From: Candidatus Rifleibacteriota bacterium
Lineage (GTDB): Bacteria > Muiribacteriota > Ozemobacteria > Ozemobacterales > Ozemobacteraceae
Length of the DNA stretch: 64,000 bases
Reading direction: 5' to 3'
Assembly (NCBI GenBank): GCA_024710355.1
Contig: JANJUX010000028.1
Span: forward strand, 46,964 to 110,963
In this document: one piece after another, positions 54,843 to 63,447 of the stretch
Position numbering within the stretch: position 1 is the first letter of the stretch
Layout: every line of letters begins with the position of its first letter
Position numbers and translations under genes: made by a program
Notes under the pieces: model-generated
Databases searched by the model: none
What the model was told of the DNA's origin: nothing
The model's input: only the letters and a program-made list of their open reading frames with translations

Positions 54843-55220
54843 ATGTCAGACCCAGCGCCCCGCTCGATGTTTGAAAAGCTGCTGTATGTCGGCATTGCCA
54901 CGTTTTTCCTCTGGCCGTTTGTGCAGCTCTGGTCGATCAAGGCTATCCCGGTCTTTGAGTCAGACGCACACCTGCGGGCTTCGGTCGCCCTCGAAAACCT
55001 CATGGAAGGCGCTTTGAGCCGCCCGTTCGAACGCAGTTTCAGCAGCCCATTCGAAGCTATACCCGGTTGCGAAGATCTCGGTCTGGTCGGTCGTGTCGAA
55101 ATTCTGCCGCATCCCGAGTTTCCTGCCAATGTGCTGGTGCGTACTCAGGTCAGATGGGGCGTGTTTCCGCTCACCAAGAATCTCAGTCTTGAATATCTGC
55201 GGGCGAGAACGAGACCATGA
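54843..55220 (+). CDS. Small single-helix membrane protein, pilus/secretion-like cassette
   Basis: A 125-residue protein with one N-terminal hydrophobic segment (LLYVGIATFFLWPFVQLWSI) and a soluble C-terminus of beta character (VGRVEILPHPEFPANVLVRTQVRW). It lacks the Gly-Phe/Ile-Thr-Leu prepilin peptidase site, but its size and the ATGA overlap with the next, prepilin-like gene suggest a minor pseudopilin or assembly factor. Not assigned to a family. Confidence 0.5.
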   Translation: MSDPAPRSMFEKLLYVGIATFFLWPFVQLWSIKAIPVFESDAHLRASVALENLMEGALSRPFERSFSSPFEAIPGCEDLGLVGRVEILPHPEFPANVLVRTQVRWGVFPLTKNLSLEYLRARTRP

Positions 55221-55756
55221 ACATGACTATGACCATGAAAACCAGCCGCACAGGCATCACACTCTGGGAAATCGCCCTGTTCACCGTTTTTCTTGCGGTG
55301 GCCGGCGGTGCCTCGGTGTTTTTCTTTTTTCTCAACTCCGACGACATGAAGCGTGCCCAGCAGAAATTCGCCTGGGTGCAGAATATCAATGACATGCTCG
55401 ATGAGGTCAGCAACGAAATCGCCAACTCGGCGCAGTTCGAGCACCCTTTCAACGGCAGTTCCCGCGAATGTTTTTTCAGAACTGCCGCCGATACCGGCGC
55501 CCTGGTGCCGTCGGTGTTAGAAGAGGGCTTTGTTTTTGCCGACGGCTCGCTGACCTATGTGGCGCGCAATGCTGCCGCCACCACCGGCATGAAAAGACTC
55601 GGGCGCTTCGCCAATCCGCTTGTTACCAACTGCCGCGACGGCAAATTCACCCGGGTTTCACCGGGCCGCCTCGAAATAAGCTTCAAGGCCGATTCTCCCG
55701 ATGGCAGCGTCACTTCCCGTGAATTTATCCGCGTAATTCAGCTGAGAAACCAATGA
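55217..55756 (+). CDS. Type IV pilin-like (pseudopilin) protein
   Basis: A 179-residue protein with a class III prepilin signature: a basic leader (MKTSRT) then G followed by ITLWEIALFTVFLAVAGG, i.e. cleavage after Gly, a hydrophobic helix and the conserved Glu at mature position 5. The globular part (about 60-179) resembles GspJ/PilW-type minor pseudopilins by size only. Several in-frame ATGs (MNMTMTM) make the first codon ambiguous. Coupled to both neighbours by ATGA overlaps. Confidence 0.65.
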   Translation: MNMTMTMKTSRTGITLWEIALFTVFLAVAGGASVFFFFLNSDDMKRAQQKFAWVQNINDMLDEVSNEIANSAQFEHPFNGSSRECFFRTAADTGALVPSVLEEGFVFADGSLTYVARNAAATTGMKRLGRFANPLVTNCRDGKFTRVSPGRLEISFKADSPDGSVTSREFIRVIQLRNQ

Positions 55757-57513
55757 CCAGAATACCTGACGAAAAGCAATCACTGCTGCCGATCCTCGTG
55801 ATGGTCGGCTTTACCGTCGTTCTTGTCGTGGCACTGATGGTCAGAGTCTATCGCGCCGACCGCGATCTTGGCATGATGCGTATCGCCAGCCGCCAGGCGC
55901 GCCTTGCAGCCGAATCGGGTATCAACCACGCCATCGAAAAAATGCGGGCGGCGATTGTCGCCTCTGACAGGGCCGCCAACCCTGGCGCCCTCACCGCCGT
56001 GTTCTTTGCCGACCGCCTCGAAACCGATACCTGGGTGCAGTTTGGTCAGAAAGCCGAAGCCTGGTTCAGAATCATTTCGGTGCGCAAGGTTTTTGCCGAA
56101 GACAATCCGGCCACCCCACTGCTCGACGAAAGTCTGCAATACCAGATTCTCAGCGAGGGCCGCTGCGGCCGTTACCGCTATTCGACCTCTGCGGTCGTGC
56201 AGCTCTACGACCTCGTGAAAAACTTCGGAGTATTCGGCAGTCTCGACGAATATTACTACGGCACCCCGATTCAGTCATGGGTCGAAGCCGCCGGTTCCCT
56301 CGACAGCTTTGTTGGCGCCAATGCCGCCGTTTTCAATGCCGGCTGGCTCAACCGCCAGGGCGTCTGCCACGACCCGGTCCTGCTGTTCAAAATGTTCGCA
56401 CCCGAAGGCGGTGACCCCTTTAACGCCGCCACCGGCACCATGCCACTGCCGTATAACTACGGCCGCCGCTTCGCCCGGGCCGGTGAGTCACCCTGCCGCG
56501 GCCCCCTCTACTGCGAAACTCCTGTGGTCGTCGATTCACACACCTTTGCCGGACCGGTGCAGACTGCCATGTATTTTTATCGCCGTGGCAACAGTCAGCC
56601 GCGTATCGAACAGGGAAACAACGCCGTCGCCATGAACTCGAGCCTGCGTATGCAGCATGCCGTCGATAGCCTCGAAGGCAAAAACCCGTCCGATGTTTTT
56701 GTCGACCGCGATTCTCAGACTTACAATTCGTTTATTCCACCCTGGCGGCCTGATTTCGAGCACTTGCGTTCCCTGAGCCGCAGTCGCGGTATCTACATCG
56801 ACGCCGACGGCAAGGGCTTTCTCAACGGCAAGCCCCACGAAATCGATTACCACCCGGGCGAGGCGCACCTGTTTTCCGACAGCTACCGCGGCCCGAACTC
56901 GACCCGCTACGAACAGGATGAACTCGACGAAAAATACATCGTTCTCTCGACCGACATGCGCTTCAAGGGCTTCAACAATATCAGCGCTCCGAACCTGCAG
57001 GGCGCCCGCCTGATTTTCTCCGAACGCTCGGTCTATCTGCGCGGCGATATCGGCTCCGATCTGGTGATCGTCACCCCCGGTCATATCTTCATTACCGGCC
57101 CGACCAACATCGACTCGAACCTCAATCTACTGCTGATCGCCGGCGAAGGCACCGCCCTCTCGACCGTCGACCTCGAAAACTACATCAAAGAAGCAAACCC
57201 CGGCCCCGAATTCATCAGTGCCGCCAGCGAGTGGCTGATTCGGGCCGCCATCTACAAGCCCGGCGCCGGCGTCTACTCTGCTGAATCAAGGCCACAGCAG
57301 GGCACCCCCATTACCTTCCGTCGCCTCTTCGGTGGCGAAAGCCTGAAAATCAGAATTCACGGCGCCTGCATCGGCGGCAACCTGCAGCGCTGGGTCGATA
57401 ACACCGAACCCGGTTCTCTGCAGATAACCCACGTGCCCACCATCGCCGATCGCCTCAGCCTCAGGCCCGTTTCGCTCAACGTGCTGCGCATGCGCACCCG
57501 CCCCGAAAAGTGA
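55753..57513 (+). CDS. PilX/GspK-like large pilus-associated protein
   Basis: A 586-residue protein with one N-terminal membrane helix (about 12-30) followed by ASRQARLAAESGINHAIEKM, very like the 'A...A..AAEAGI..A' segment after the helix of PilX-type minor pilins. The large rest has no recognised catalytic motif; its C-terminal third (NISAPNLQGARLIFSERSVYLRGDIGSDLVIVTPGHIFITGP) reads as a short beta-helix/polymer-forming repeat. It likely forms a tip or adhesion subunit of the cassette encoded with the two genes upstream. Confidence 0.6.
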   Translation: MTRIPDEKQSLLPILVMVGFTVVLVVALMVRVYRADRDLGMMRIASRQARLAAESGINHAIEKMRAAIVASDRAANPGALTAVFFADRLETDTWVQFGQKAEAWFRIISVRKVFAEDNPATPLLDESLQYQILSEGRCGRYRYSTSAVVQLYDLVKNFGVFGSLDEYYYGTPIQSWVEAAGSLDSFVGANAAVFNAGWLNRQGVCHDPVLLFKMFAPEGGDPFNAATGTMPLPYNYGRRFARAGESPCRGPLYCETPVVVDSHTFAGPVQTAMYFYRRGNSQPRIEQGNNAVAMNSSLRMQHAVDSLEGKNPSDVFVDRDSQTYNSFIPPWRPDFEHLRSLSRSRGIYIDADGKGFLNGKPHEIDYHPGEAHLFSDSYRGPNSTRYEQDELDEKYIVLSTDMRFKGFNNISAPNLQGARLIFSERSVYLRGDIGSDLVIVTPGHIFITGPTNIDSNLNLLLIAGEGTALSTVDLENYIKEANPGPEFISAASEWLIRAAIYKPGAGVYSAESRPQQGTPITFRRLFGGESLKIRIHGACIGGNLQRWVDNTEPGSLQITHVPTIADRLSLRPVSLNVLRMRTRPEK

Positions 57514-57524
57514 CAGGAAAAGCC

Positions 57525-58214
57525 ATGCCCCTCGCTGCCAATCTTTCGCGAATTCAATCTGCCCTCGCTGCCGCCGCAGCCACTGCCGGCCGTTCTCAAA
57601 GCCAGGTCGGTCTGGTCGCCGTTTCCAAAACCGTCGACAGCGCCACGATCAGAGCCATGCACGCCCTCGGACAGCGCGATTTCGCCGAAAATCGCCCGCA
57701 GATGCTGCGCGACAAGGCCCGCGAACTTGCCGATCTGCCGATCGTCTGGCACTTCATCGGCCCGCTGCAGACCAACAAGATCAAGTATGTCTACCCGGTC
57801 GCCGGTCTGGTTCACTCACTCGACCGTCGCGAACTGCTCGAAGAATTCTCGGCCTGGGCCCGCAAAACCGGCCGCCGCTGCCCGGCACTGCTGCAGGTTC
57901 ATATTTCACGCGAAACCGCCAAACAGGGCTTCGCCTGCGACGAAATTCTCTCTGTCATCAGGGAATACCGCGACAGCGAACACCTCGACCTGCGCGGTAT
58001 GATGGGCATGGCGCCGCTCGATGCCGACGAAACAACGACCCGCGTCTGCTTTCATGAACTGGCCGAATTGTTTGCCGCCAGCCACAGCCTGCAGGGCCGG
58101 GCCTGGAACCCGCAGCACCTGTCGATGGGCATGTCGGGCGATTTCCACCTCGCGATTGCTGAAGGTGCCACCCTGGTTCGTATCGGCACCGCCCTCTTCA
58201 CCGGAGAAAAATAA
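57525..58214 (+). CDS. yggS: YggS/PLPBP-family pyridoxal phosphate homeostasis protein
   Basis: A 229-residue single-domain PLP-binding protein without enzymatic activity in characterised members. VGLVAVSKTV carries the PLP Lys, followed by DFAENRPQML, WHFIGPLQTNKIKYV, LRGMMGMAPL, LSMGMSGDFHLAIAEGATLVRIGTALF, all family blocks. The ATG follows ACAGGAAAAG; a GTG five codons earlier overlaps the upstream stop. It is coupled to yggT (TAATG), the classic pairing. Confidence 0.95.
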   Translation: MPLAANLSRIQSALAAAAATAGRSQSQVGLVAVSKTVDSATIRAMHALGQRDFAENRPQMLRDKARELADLPIVWHFIGPLQTNKIKYVYPVAGLVHSLDRRELLEEFSAWARKTGRRCPALLQVHISRETAKQGFACDEILSVIREYRDSEHLDLRGMMGMAPLDADETTTRVCFHELAELFAASHSLQGRAWNPQHLSMGMSGDFHLAIAEGATLVRIGTALFTGEK

Positions 58215-58474
58215 TGCTGCGCCTGCTTATCGAACTGCTGCGAATTCTGCAACTCGTGGTTTTTATCAGAGTCATTCTTACCTGGGTCATGCCTGGCCGC
58301 CTGCCGCCGGCAATCAAGCCGGTCGCCGACCGTGTCGATCTGGTGCTGCGCCGCTTTCAGGTGCTGATTCCGATGGGGCCCGGCTACATCGATCTCGGGC
58401 CGATGCTTTTTCTGCTGCTCATCGAAGTAATTATGCGCGTTCTCTACGCCATGATGTGGCGCGGCATGTTTTAG
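58214..58474 (+). CDS. yggT: YggT-family membrane protein
   Basis: An 86-residue protein with two hydrophobic helices and the YggT patterns IRVILTWVMPG and VDLVLRRFQVLIPMGPGYIDLGPM. Found next to yggS and division genes in many bacteria; proposed to act in osmotic shock or septum-related membrane organisation. Its stop overlaps the stop of the converging TPR gene by 4 bases. Confidence 0.92.
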   Translation: MLRLLIELLRILQLVVFIRVILTWVMPGRLPPAIKPVADRVDLVLRRFQVLIPMGPGYIDLGPMLFLLLIEVIMRVLYAMMWRGMF

Positions 58475-59832
58475 TGCTGGGCGAGGCAGAGAGTTTCAAG
58501 CTCGTGGTAGTCGAGGGCGAGAATTTCCAGACTCGATTTGTCGAGACTGCTGCCGGCTGCCAGACTGTTGATCAGCTCAGAAACCCGCTGCCAGCCGAAT
58601 TCTTCAACGAGGCGCGCCGTAGCAGCAAGTGAACTGCGATAGAGTGTCGCTGCCTGCTGTCGGTCGGGGCTGCTTCTGAAGGCGGCGTCGATTTCGTTCA
58701 GTGAACTGATCGTATTGTCCGGGCTCTGGGCTGCATACTTCTGCGGGTTGCCGGCGTCATATTCAAACAGCTGCGCCAGACCCTCGTTCAACCAGATCGG
58801 GCAGTTGCCAGACGACATGAGAAAGAGCACGTGGTGCACGTATTCATGCCGCACCGCGCCCATAAGCGCTTCGGGGCGCACATTGCTGCCCGGAACTGGC
58901 AGCCGGATCCGGCCGTCATAGACGCCGCCGGCCCAGTCAGGCAGATCGTGCACCATTCTGAAGGCGTCGGTCTGCATAATGAGAACCTGCGAGCGCTGCG
59001 CCGGAAAAAAGTTCAACCGCTCACCAACACTCTGATAGGAGTCTTCGAGCAGTTCGAGAATGTCTTCGGCCCATTCTTCTGGGTAGGAAGCCGGGCAGGC
59101 CAGGCTGAAATGCACGCTGGTATAATGCTGCAGATCCTTTTCAACCGCCGACTCGCGTTCGAGCCGTTCGAGAAATTTAAGTGTCTCGGTATCGTCGGGG
59201 TTGATCTCGCTGCTGCGCCGCAGGTGATACTCGCCTTCGCGCAGTTCGCCATTGCGATAAAGCATACGCCCGAGCATGCCGTGTACCCGCGCGTTGCCCG
59301 TTTGCCGTTCGGAGAATTCCTGCAGGGTCGCGATTGCCGCCCCCGAATTTTCGGTCTTCTGGTAGGCCGCCGCGATTTTCAGAATCAGTTCGGCGTCGTT
59401 GGGCCGCAGTTTCAGCAGCTCACGCGCTTCGCGCTCGACCGCCGCCGCATTTTTCACGGTAACCAGGGTTGACAGCAGATTGAGCCGTATCGACACGTCT
59501 TCGGGCTTCTGGGCGCGGGCCGCCTCGAACTGCCTGATCGCTTCGGCAAACTGCTTGCGGGACGCAAGAGTCACCCCGAGATTGTTGCGGGCACAGGCCA
59601 GATTCGCAAGCGCCGTGTCGTTGAACGGGTTCAGCCGGCACGCCTCTTCGAAATCCCTGATCGCCGCTTCGTGGTCACCCTGCGAAATCTTGTACATACC
59701 CTGGCGGTTGAACAGCCATGAATCTTCTTCATGCCCGGCGTGCAGAACGCTGGCCGGCAGAATAAAAGACGCTGTCAGCAGCAGCATGGAAAAAGCTCTC
59801 GGGAAACGCGGTTTGGCAGTTGGTCTGCTCAT
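58471..59832 (-). CDS. TPR protein with C-terminal HExxH peptidase-like domain
   Basis: A 453-residue exported protein with an N-terminal signal segment (about 15-33), then TPR repeats (about 40-225) and a C-terminal gluzincin domain of the 'peptidase MA-like' type: AVRHEYVHHVLF with HEYVH at 329-333 and the third ligand Glu in WLNEGLAQLFE (Glu350). The metal site appears intact. Such domains occur in envelope proteins that act as peptidases or scaffolds. It ends against yggT and is preceded on the same strand by a 109-residue gene one base away. Confidence 0.8.
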   Translation of the reverse strand: MSRPTAKPRFPRAFSMLLLTASFILPASVLHAGHEEDSWLFNRQGMYKISQGDHEAAIRDFEEACRLNPFNDTALANLACARNNLGVTLASRKQFAEAIRQFEAARAQKPEDVSIRLNLLSTLVTVKNAAAVEREARELLKLRPNDAELILKIAAAYQKTENSGAAIATLQEFSERQTGNARVHGMLGRMLYRNGELREGEYHLRRSSEINPDDTETLKFLERLERESAVEKDLQHYTSVHFSLACPASYPEEWAEDILELLEDSYQSVGERLNFFPAQRSQVLIMQTDAFRMVHDLPDWAGGVYDGRIRLPVPGSNVRPEALMGAVRHEYVHHVLFLMSSGNCPIWLNEGLAQLFEYDAGNPQKYAAQSPDNTISSLNEIDAAFRSSPDRQQAATLYRSSLAATARLVEEFGWQRVSELINSLAAGSSLDKSSLEILALDYHELETLCLAQH

Positions 59833-59833
59833 G

Positions 59834-60163
59834 TCAGGCCTTGAGGTCGATTTTCAGACCGCGGGTCGAATCTTTGGCCGCAGGCAGTTTTTTTTCTTCT
59901 TCCTCTTCGGGTTTCTGGGCAGGGGTACCTTTTGCTTTTTTCTGTTTTCCCTGCTTTTCCGCTTCCTCGTCTTCTTTTCTGATGACTGCCCCTTCGCCGG
60001 CTTCGGTTTTTTGTACCGTTTCGGTCTTCTGGTTGGCGGCGTTGCGATTCTGGGCAACCTGTTCGGCCTGACCGGCCTCATGCGCCTTCTGCGCTTCACG
60101 CAGCCTGCTGGCGTCTTCGGTTACCAGAAGATTGGTCTTGATATCGATCGGGCGTACAGACAT
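59834..60163 (-). CDS. Small highly charged protein of unknown function
   Basis: A 109-residue protein. The N-terminus (MSVRPIDIKTNLLVTEDASRLREAQ) looks conserved and helical; the rest is Lys/Glu/Ala/Gln low complexity without hydrophobic segments. It is one base from the TPR peptidase-like gene, which suggests that the two are coupled. A good GAGGAGCAGG site precedes the ATG. No family assigned. Confidence 0.55.
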   Translation of the reverse strand: MSVRPIDIKTNLLVTEDASRLREAQKAHEAGQAEQVAQNRNAANQKTETVQKTEAGEGAVIRKEDEEAEKQGKQKKAKGTPAQKPEEEEEKKLPAAKDSTRGLKIDLKA

Positions 60164-60184
60164 ACTTCCTGCTCCTCTACTATA

Positions 60185-60213
60185 AGTATCGGCAAAATCC
60201 CCCCTAAAATCAA
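60185..60213 (-). promoter_or_regulatory. Possible promoter of the charged-protein/TPR pair
   Basis: Minus-strand TTGATT and GATACT at 17-base spacing, about 20 bases before the ATG at 60163. The -10 has two mismatches. Confidence 0.35.
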
Positions 60214-60251
60214 GCCCGCCGACCGTTGCTGCAAAACCGGCAAAAAAAAAT

Positions 60252-60273
60252 GGCAGACGCCGCAGCGTCTGCC
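60252..60273 (-). terminator. Intrinsic terminator of the phosphohexomutase gene
   Basis: A perfect 9-bp stem (GGCAGACGC with GCGTCTGCC, 4-base loop) followed on the minus strand by an A then nine T residues (60242-60250 in plus coordinates). Confidence 0.95.
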
Positions 60274-60288
60274 GGTTGTGAGCGTGAA

Positions 60289-61707
60289 TCAGACGCCCTT
60301 GACGAAGGCTTCGCCTTCGGCGCAGAGCTTTTTGAGAGTGGCTTCGTCACGGGCTTCAGCGTAGAAACGCACTACCGGTTCGGTACCCGAGAAGCGCACC
60401 AGTACCCAGGCGTCATTTTCGAGCACGCACTTGGTACCGTCGACCCGGATGACTTTGCTGACCTTGTAGCCGGCAACCGTATTCGGGTCGTTTTTCATGT
60501 TGGCGATGGCGCGGGTCTTTTCTTCTTCGGTCAGCTTGAAATTCAGGCGGCGGGTCAGATAGGTGCCGACCTTGGCATAGAGATCCGAGAGAATCTGAGC
60601 AATCGGTTTCTTCTGCATCGCCACCATTTCGGCCACCAGCAGACAGGCGATGATGCCGTCTTTTTCAGGAACATGCCCGCGGATACTCATGCCCGCCGAT
60701 TCTTCGCCACCCATGACGATCTTGTCGTGGGCGATCAGGTCACCGATAAACTTGAAACCGACGGCGGTTTCGATCAGTTCGATGTTATGATACTTCGCCA
60801 CCGCGTCGACGAGATGCGTGGTCGCTACCGAGCGGGCGGCGGCGCCTTTCCAGTCGCGGGTGTTCTTGAGATGATCGAGAACCATGCCGAGCACCTGGTT
60901 GGGTTCATAAAAAGCGCCCTTCGGCCCGAGCACGCCGAAGCGGTCGGCATCGCCGTCGGTGGCGAGCCCGAGGTCGTAGTGACCGTGCTTCATCTTTTCG
61001 ATCATGTCGGGAATATGCGATTCAGACGGTTCAGGCGGCTGGTTGCCGAAATAGGGGTCGAGGTGATCGTTCATTACCGTCACTTCGCAGCCGGCTTCCT
61101 TGAGCAGGCGGTCGAGATAACCGCGGGCCGTGCCATAAAGGGGGTTAACCAGAATCTTGAGTTTCGCCGCCCTGATCGCTTCGAAATTGATTTTTTTGCG
61201 CAGGTCGTCGAGGTAGGTTTCCATCGGGTTGATGCGCTCGATCATGCCGGCCTTCTCGGCTTCGGCAAGCTTCATCAGCTTAACTTCGCCCTTTTTCTGC
61301 ATGATTGCATTGGCGCGGTTTTCGATGTCTTTCGTCGTTTCGGGCAGCGCCGGGCCACCCCAGGCGGGCGAAAACTTCAGGCCCTGATATTCGGGCGGGT
61401 TGTGACTGGCGGTGAAATTTATGCCGCCGGCCAGTTTGCGGCGCAGAATTTCAAAACTGATGACCGGGGTGGGGGTATCGCGAACGCACAGCAGCGCCTT
61501 GATGCCGTTGCCGGCAAAGACTTCGGCGGCGACTTCCATGAAGCGCGGCGACATGAAACGTGCGTCAGAACCGATCACAACGCCCTGAGTGGTGTTGATG
61601 CTCTTCAGGTGGTCGGCGATCGCCTGCGAGCAGATGCGCACATTCTCGAAGGTAAAATCGTCGGCGATGATCGCACGCCAGCCAGATGTCCCAAATTTGA
61701 TTTCCAT
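60289..61707 (-). CDS. Phosphoglucomutase/phosphomannomutase family protein
   Basis: A 472-residue alpha-D-phosphohexomutase. FGTSGWRAIIADDF is the N-terminal signature; the phosphoserine is in TASHNPPEYQG; the metal loop is DGDADRFG; the sugar loop is GGEESAGMS; and the phosphate-binding loop is RFSGTEPVVRFYAEA. It isomerises hexose 1- and 6-phosphates for glycan or glycogen synthesis; glucose versus mannose (or both) cannot be decided by eye. GGAGGG precedes the ATG. It has its own promoter and terminator. Confidence 0.93.
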   Translation of the reverse strand: MEIKFGTSGWRAIIADDFTFENVRICSQAIADHLKSINTTQGVVIGSDARFMSPRFMEVAAEVFAGNGIKALLCVRDTPTPVISFEILRRKLAGGINFTASHNPPEYQGLKFSPAWGGPALPETTKDIENRANAIMQKKGEVKLMKLAEAEKAGMIERINPMETYLDDLRKKINFEAIRAAKLKILVNPLYGTARGYLDRLLKEAGCEVTVMNDHLDPYFGNQPPEPSESHIPDMIEKMKHGHYDLGLATDGDADRFGVLGPKGAFYEPNQVLGMVLDHLKNTRDWKGAAARSVATTHLVDAVAKYHNIELIETAVGFKFIGDLIAHDKIVMGGEESAGMSIRGHVPEKDGIIACLLVAEMVAMQKKPIAQILSDLYAKVGTYLTRRLNFKLTEEEKTRAIANMKNDPNTVAGYKVSKVIRVDGTKCVLENDAWVLVRFSGTEPVVRFYAEARDEATLKKLCAEGEAFVKGV

Positions 61708-61737
61708 ATTCCCTCCGTATAGATTGTTTCTCCGCCT

Positions 61738-61766
61738 AGTCTACCGCCACCCGCACCACCTTGCAA
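61738..61766 (-). promoter_or_regulatory. Promoter of the phosphohexomutase gene
   Basis: Minus-strand TTGCAA and TAGACT at 17-base spacing; leader of about 24 bases to the ATG at 61707. Confidence 0.6.
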
Positions 61767-61791
61767 CAAAATCATGCCGAACCCGATTTGT

Positions 61792-61819
61792 TTGCAGGGG
61801 GATGGGGTTGTGTTAAAAT
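61792..61819 (+). promoter_or_regulatory. Promoter of the small membrane protein gene
   Basis: TTGCAG and TAAAAT at 16-base spacing. The expected transcription start coincides with the ATG at 61826 (see findings on leaderless starts). Confidence 0.45.
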
Positions 61820-61825
61820 GGGGGC

Positions 61826-62242
61826 ATGGGAATCATGAGGTTTGTCTGTCTCATTTTCGGGCTGGTTTACTGCTATTATGCCGGCCTGGCGTTCAAGCGC
61901 GAAGAACGGCAGGGCTGGCTGTTTCGCCACGTCGACAGCACGCGGCCGTTGCATTTTTTTCCGCTGGTGCTGCATGACGCCTTCGCCGGCCTGGCGTTCG
62001 TCTGGCTGGCCGTCTTTACCCAGAGCTATTTTTACGGCCGCAGCATCACGCTGTGGGCCGCGCATATCGTGGTAACCGCAGCGGTCGTCTGCCGGTTCAA
62101 AGACGACGAAGACCGCAGCTGGAAATGGCTCGGTACACCCTTTCTGTTGCTGCTCGGCTGGTATCTCTATTATCTGGCGCTGATTACCGGCGTCGCACTC
62201 AGCGAAGTCTGGGATTTCGTGGAAGCGTTTCTCGATGCCTGA
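61826..62242 (+). CDS. Small polytopic membrane protein of unknown function
   Basis: A 138-residue protein with about four hydrophobic helices separated by short charged loops (KREERQG, RFKDDEDRSWK), no recognised family. An ATG at 61835 is an alternative start. Both candidate starts lack a clear purine-rich ribosome site. It converges on the aminotransferase-like gene with 8 bases between stops. Confidence 0.6.
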   Translation: MGIMRFVCLIFGLVYCYYAGLAFKREERQGWLFRHVDSTRPLHFFPLVLHDAFAGLAFVWLAVFTQSYFYGRSITLWAAHIVVTAAVVCRFKDDEDRSWKWLGTPFLLLLGWYLYYLALITGVALSEVWDFVEAFLDA

Positions 62243-62250
62243 GTGAGCCG

Positions 62251-63447
62251 TCAGGGCATTGCGGCCAGCAGAATGCGGCAGGCTTCCTCGGTCATGTCAC
62301 CCGTAAAAATCAGCGGCGGCGTCAGCCTGATGATGTTCTGCCTGACACTGCCGGTGCCGGTGATCAGACCCATGTCGCTGGCGCGGTGGTGCAGGTCGGT
62401 GGCGGCTTCGACGCTGGCAAACTCGATTTCGATCATCATGCCGAGCCCGCGGATCTGCCTGATCAGGGGATGATTGCCGAGAAGCCGGTGCAGGGTTTCC
62501 TTGAAAATTTCGCCAAGCTGCTCGGAACGCCGCAACAGATCGAGTCTTTCAATAGTTTTCAGGGTCGCCAGAGCCGCCGCGCATGACGAACAGGCGGTCG
62601 CGGTCACCGGTTCGACCAGGCCGGCAAAATGATCTTCATAAACTGCGATGCCGATCGGGTAGCCATTGGCCAGACTCGGGCCGATGCAGACGATGTCGGG
62701 GTGAATGTTCAGCAGCTGAAAGCCGAACATGCGGCTGCCGGTGCGGCCGATGCCGCACTGCGTTTCGTTGGCGATCAGATCGATACCGTTCGCCCGGCAG
62801 AATTCTTCGAGCTTGCCGAAAAAATTGCGGCAGGGCTCGATCGAACCACCGACGCCGATCGAGGGCTCGATGACAATCGCCGCCGTCTGGTCGGCAAGAT
62901 CGGCGAAAAAAGTTTCGAGAGAGCACAGGCAGGCACCACGGCATGATTTCCCGAGTTCTGAAAGCCTTTTGTGACCGGTGACCGGTGGATGGCTGAGATT
63001 GTGACTGACCAGCTCGAAATGCGTGTCGATCGAAAACAGCGGCGTAAAATTCTCTTCGTCTGACGACGAGACGACCAGAAACGAGTTCTGCACGATGTCT
63101 TCCGAGATGCCGATCACGTATGGCTTGTTACGGAAGCGTCGCGACAGCGAGCAGGCCTCTTTTATCGCTGCGACCCCCGATTGCAGCAACTGGAAATGCT
63201 CAAGGTAGCCCGGCAGTATGCGTGAAATCTCGCGCACCAGCTGTTGCCCGGCATCCGCTGCGGGTGAGCGGTAAGAATTCTGAATTTCGAGCGAAGCATG
63301 CCCGGCCACGACGTTGCCATTGGCCGCAAAGGTGTCAAGGTAGCTTTTGCCGCTGTCATCGAACAGATGGCAGCCCTCGGCCCTTACGAAGCTGAGGCGC
63401 CGCGAACACGGAAGAACCGACATCGGCCGCATGAGAAACTCGCGCAT
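62251..63447 (-). CDS. Class III aminotransferase homologue lacking the catalytic lysine
   Basis: A 398-residue protein with the overall plan of class III (ornithine/acetylornithine-type) aminotransferases: DDSGKSYLDTFAANGNVVAGH at the N-terminus, IVIEPSIGVGG, ANETQCGIGRTG and GPSLANGYPIG. In the family the third block reads DEVQ.G.GRTG, and the fourth has a Lys (GK.LANG..P) that forms the Schiff base with PLP. Here the Asp is Asn227 and the Lys is Pro257 (codons AAC and CCG). Transamination by the usual route should be impossible, although the reading frame is intact over full length. GAGG lies 6 bases from the ATG. A non-catalytic or PLP-free role is likely. Confidence 0.8.
   Translation of the reverse strand: MREFLMRPMSVLPCSRRLSFVRAEGCHLFDDSGKSYLDTFAANGNVVAGHASLEIQNSYRSPAADAGQQLVREISRILPGYLEHFQLLQSGVAAIKEACSLSRRFRNKPYVIGISEDIVQNSFLVVSSSDEENFTPLFSIDTHFELVSHNLSHPPVTGHKRLSELGKSCRGACLCSLETFFADLADQTAAIVIEPSIGVGGSIEPCRNFFGKLEEFCRANGIDLIANETQCGIGRTGSRMFGFQLLNIHPDIVCIGPSLANGYPIGIAVYEDHFAGLVEPVTATACSSCAAALATLKTIERLDLLRRSEQLGEIFKETLHRLLGNHPLIRQIRGLGMMIEIEFASVEAATDLHHRASDMGLITGTGSVRQNIIRLTPPLIFTGDMTEEACRILLAAMP

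Noticed and set aside
60226..61722. A 498-codon open frame antisense to the phosphohexomutase
   Set aside because: It is a shadow caused by codon bias; the opposite strand encodes a complete enzyme with all catalytic motifs.
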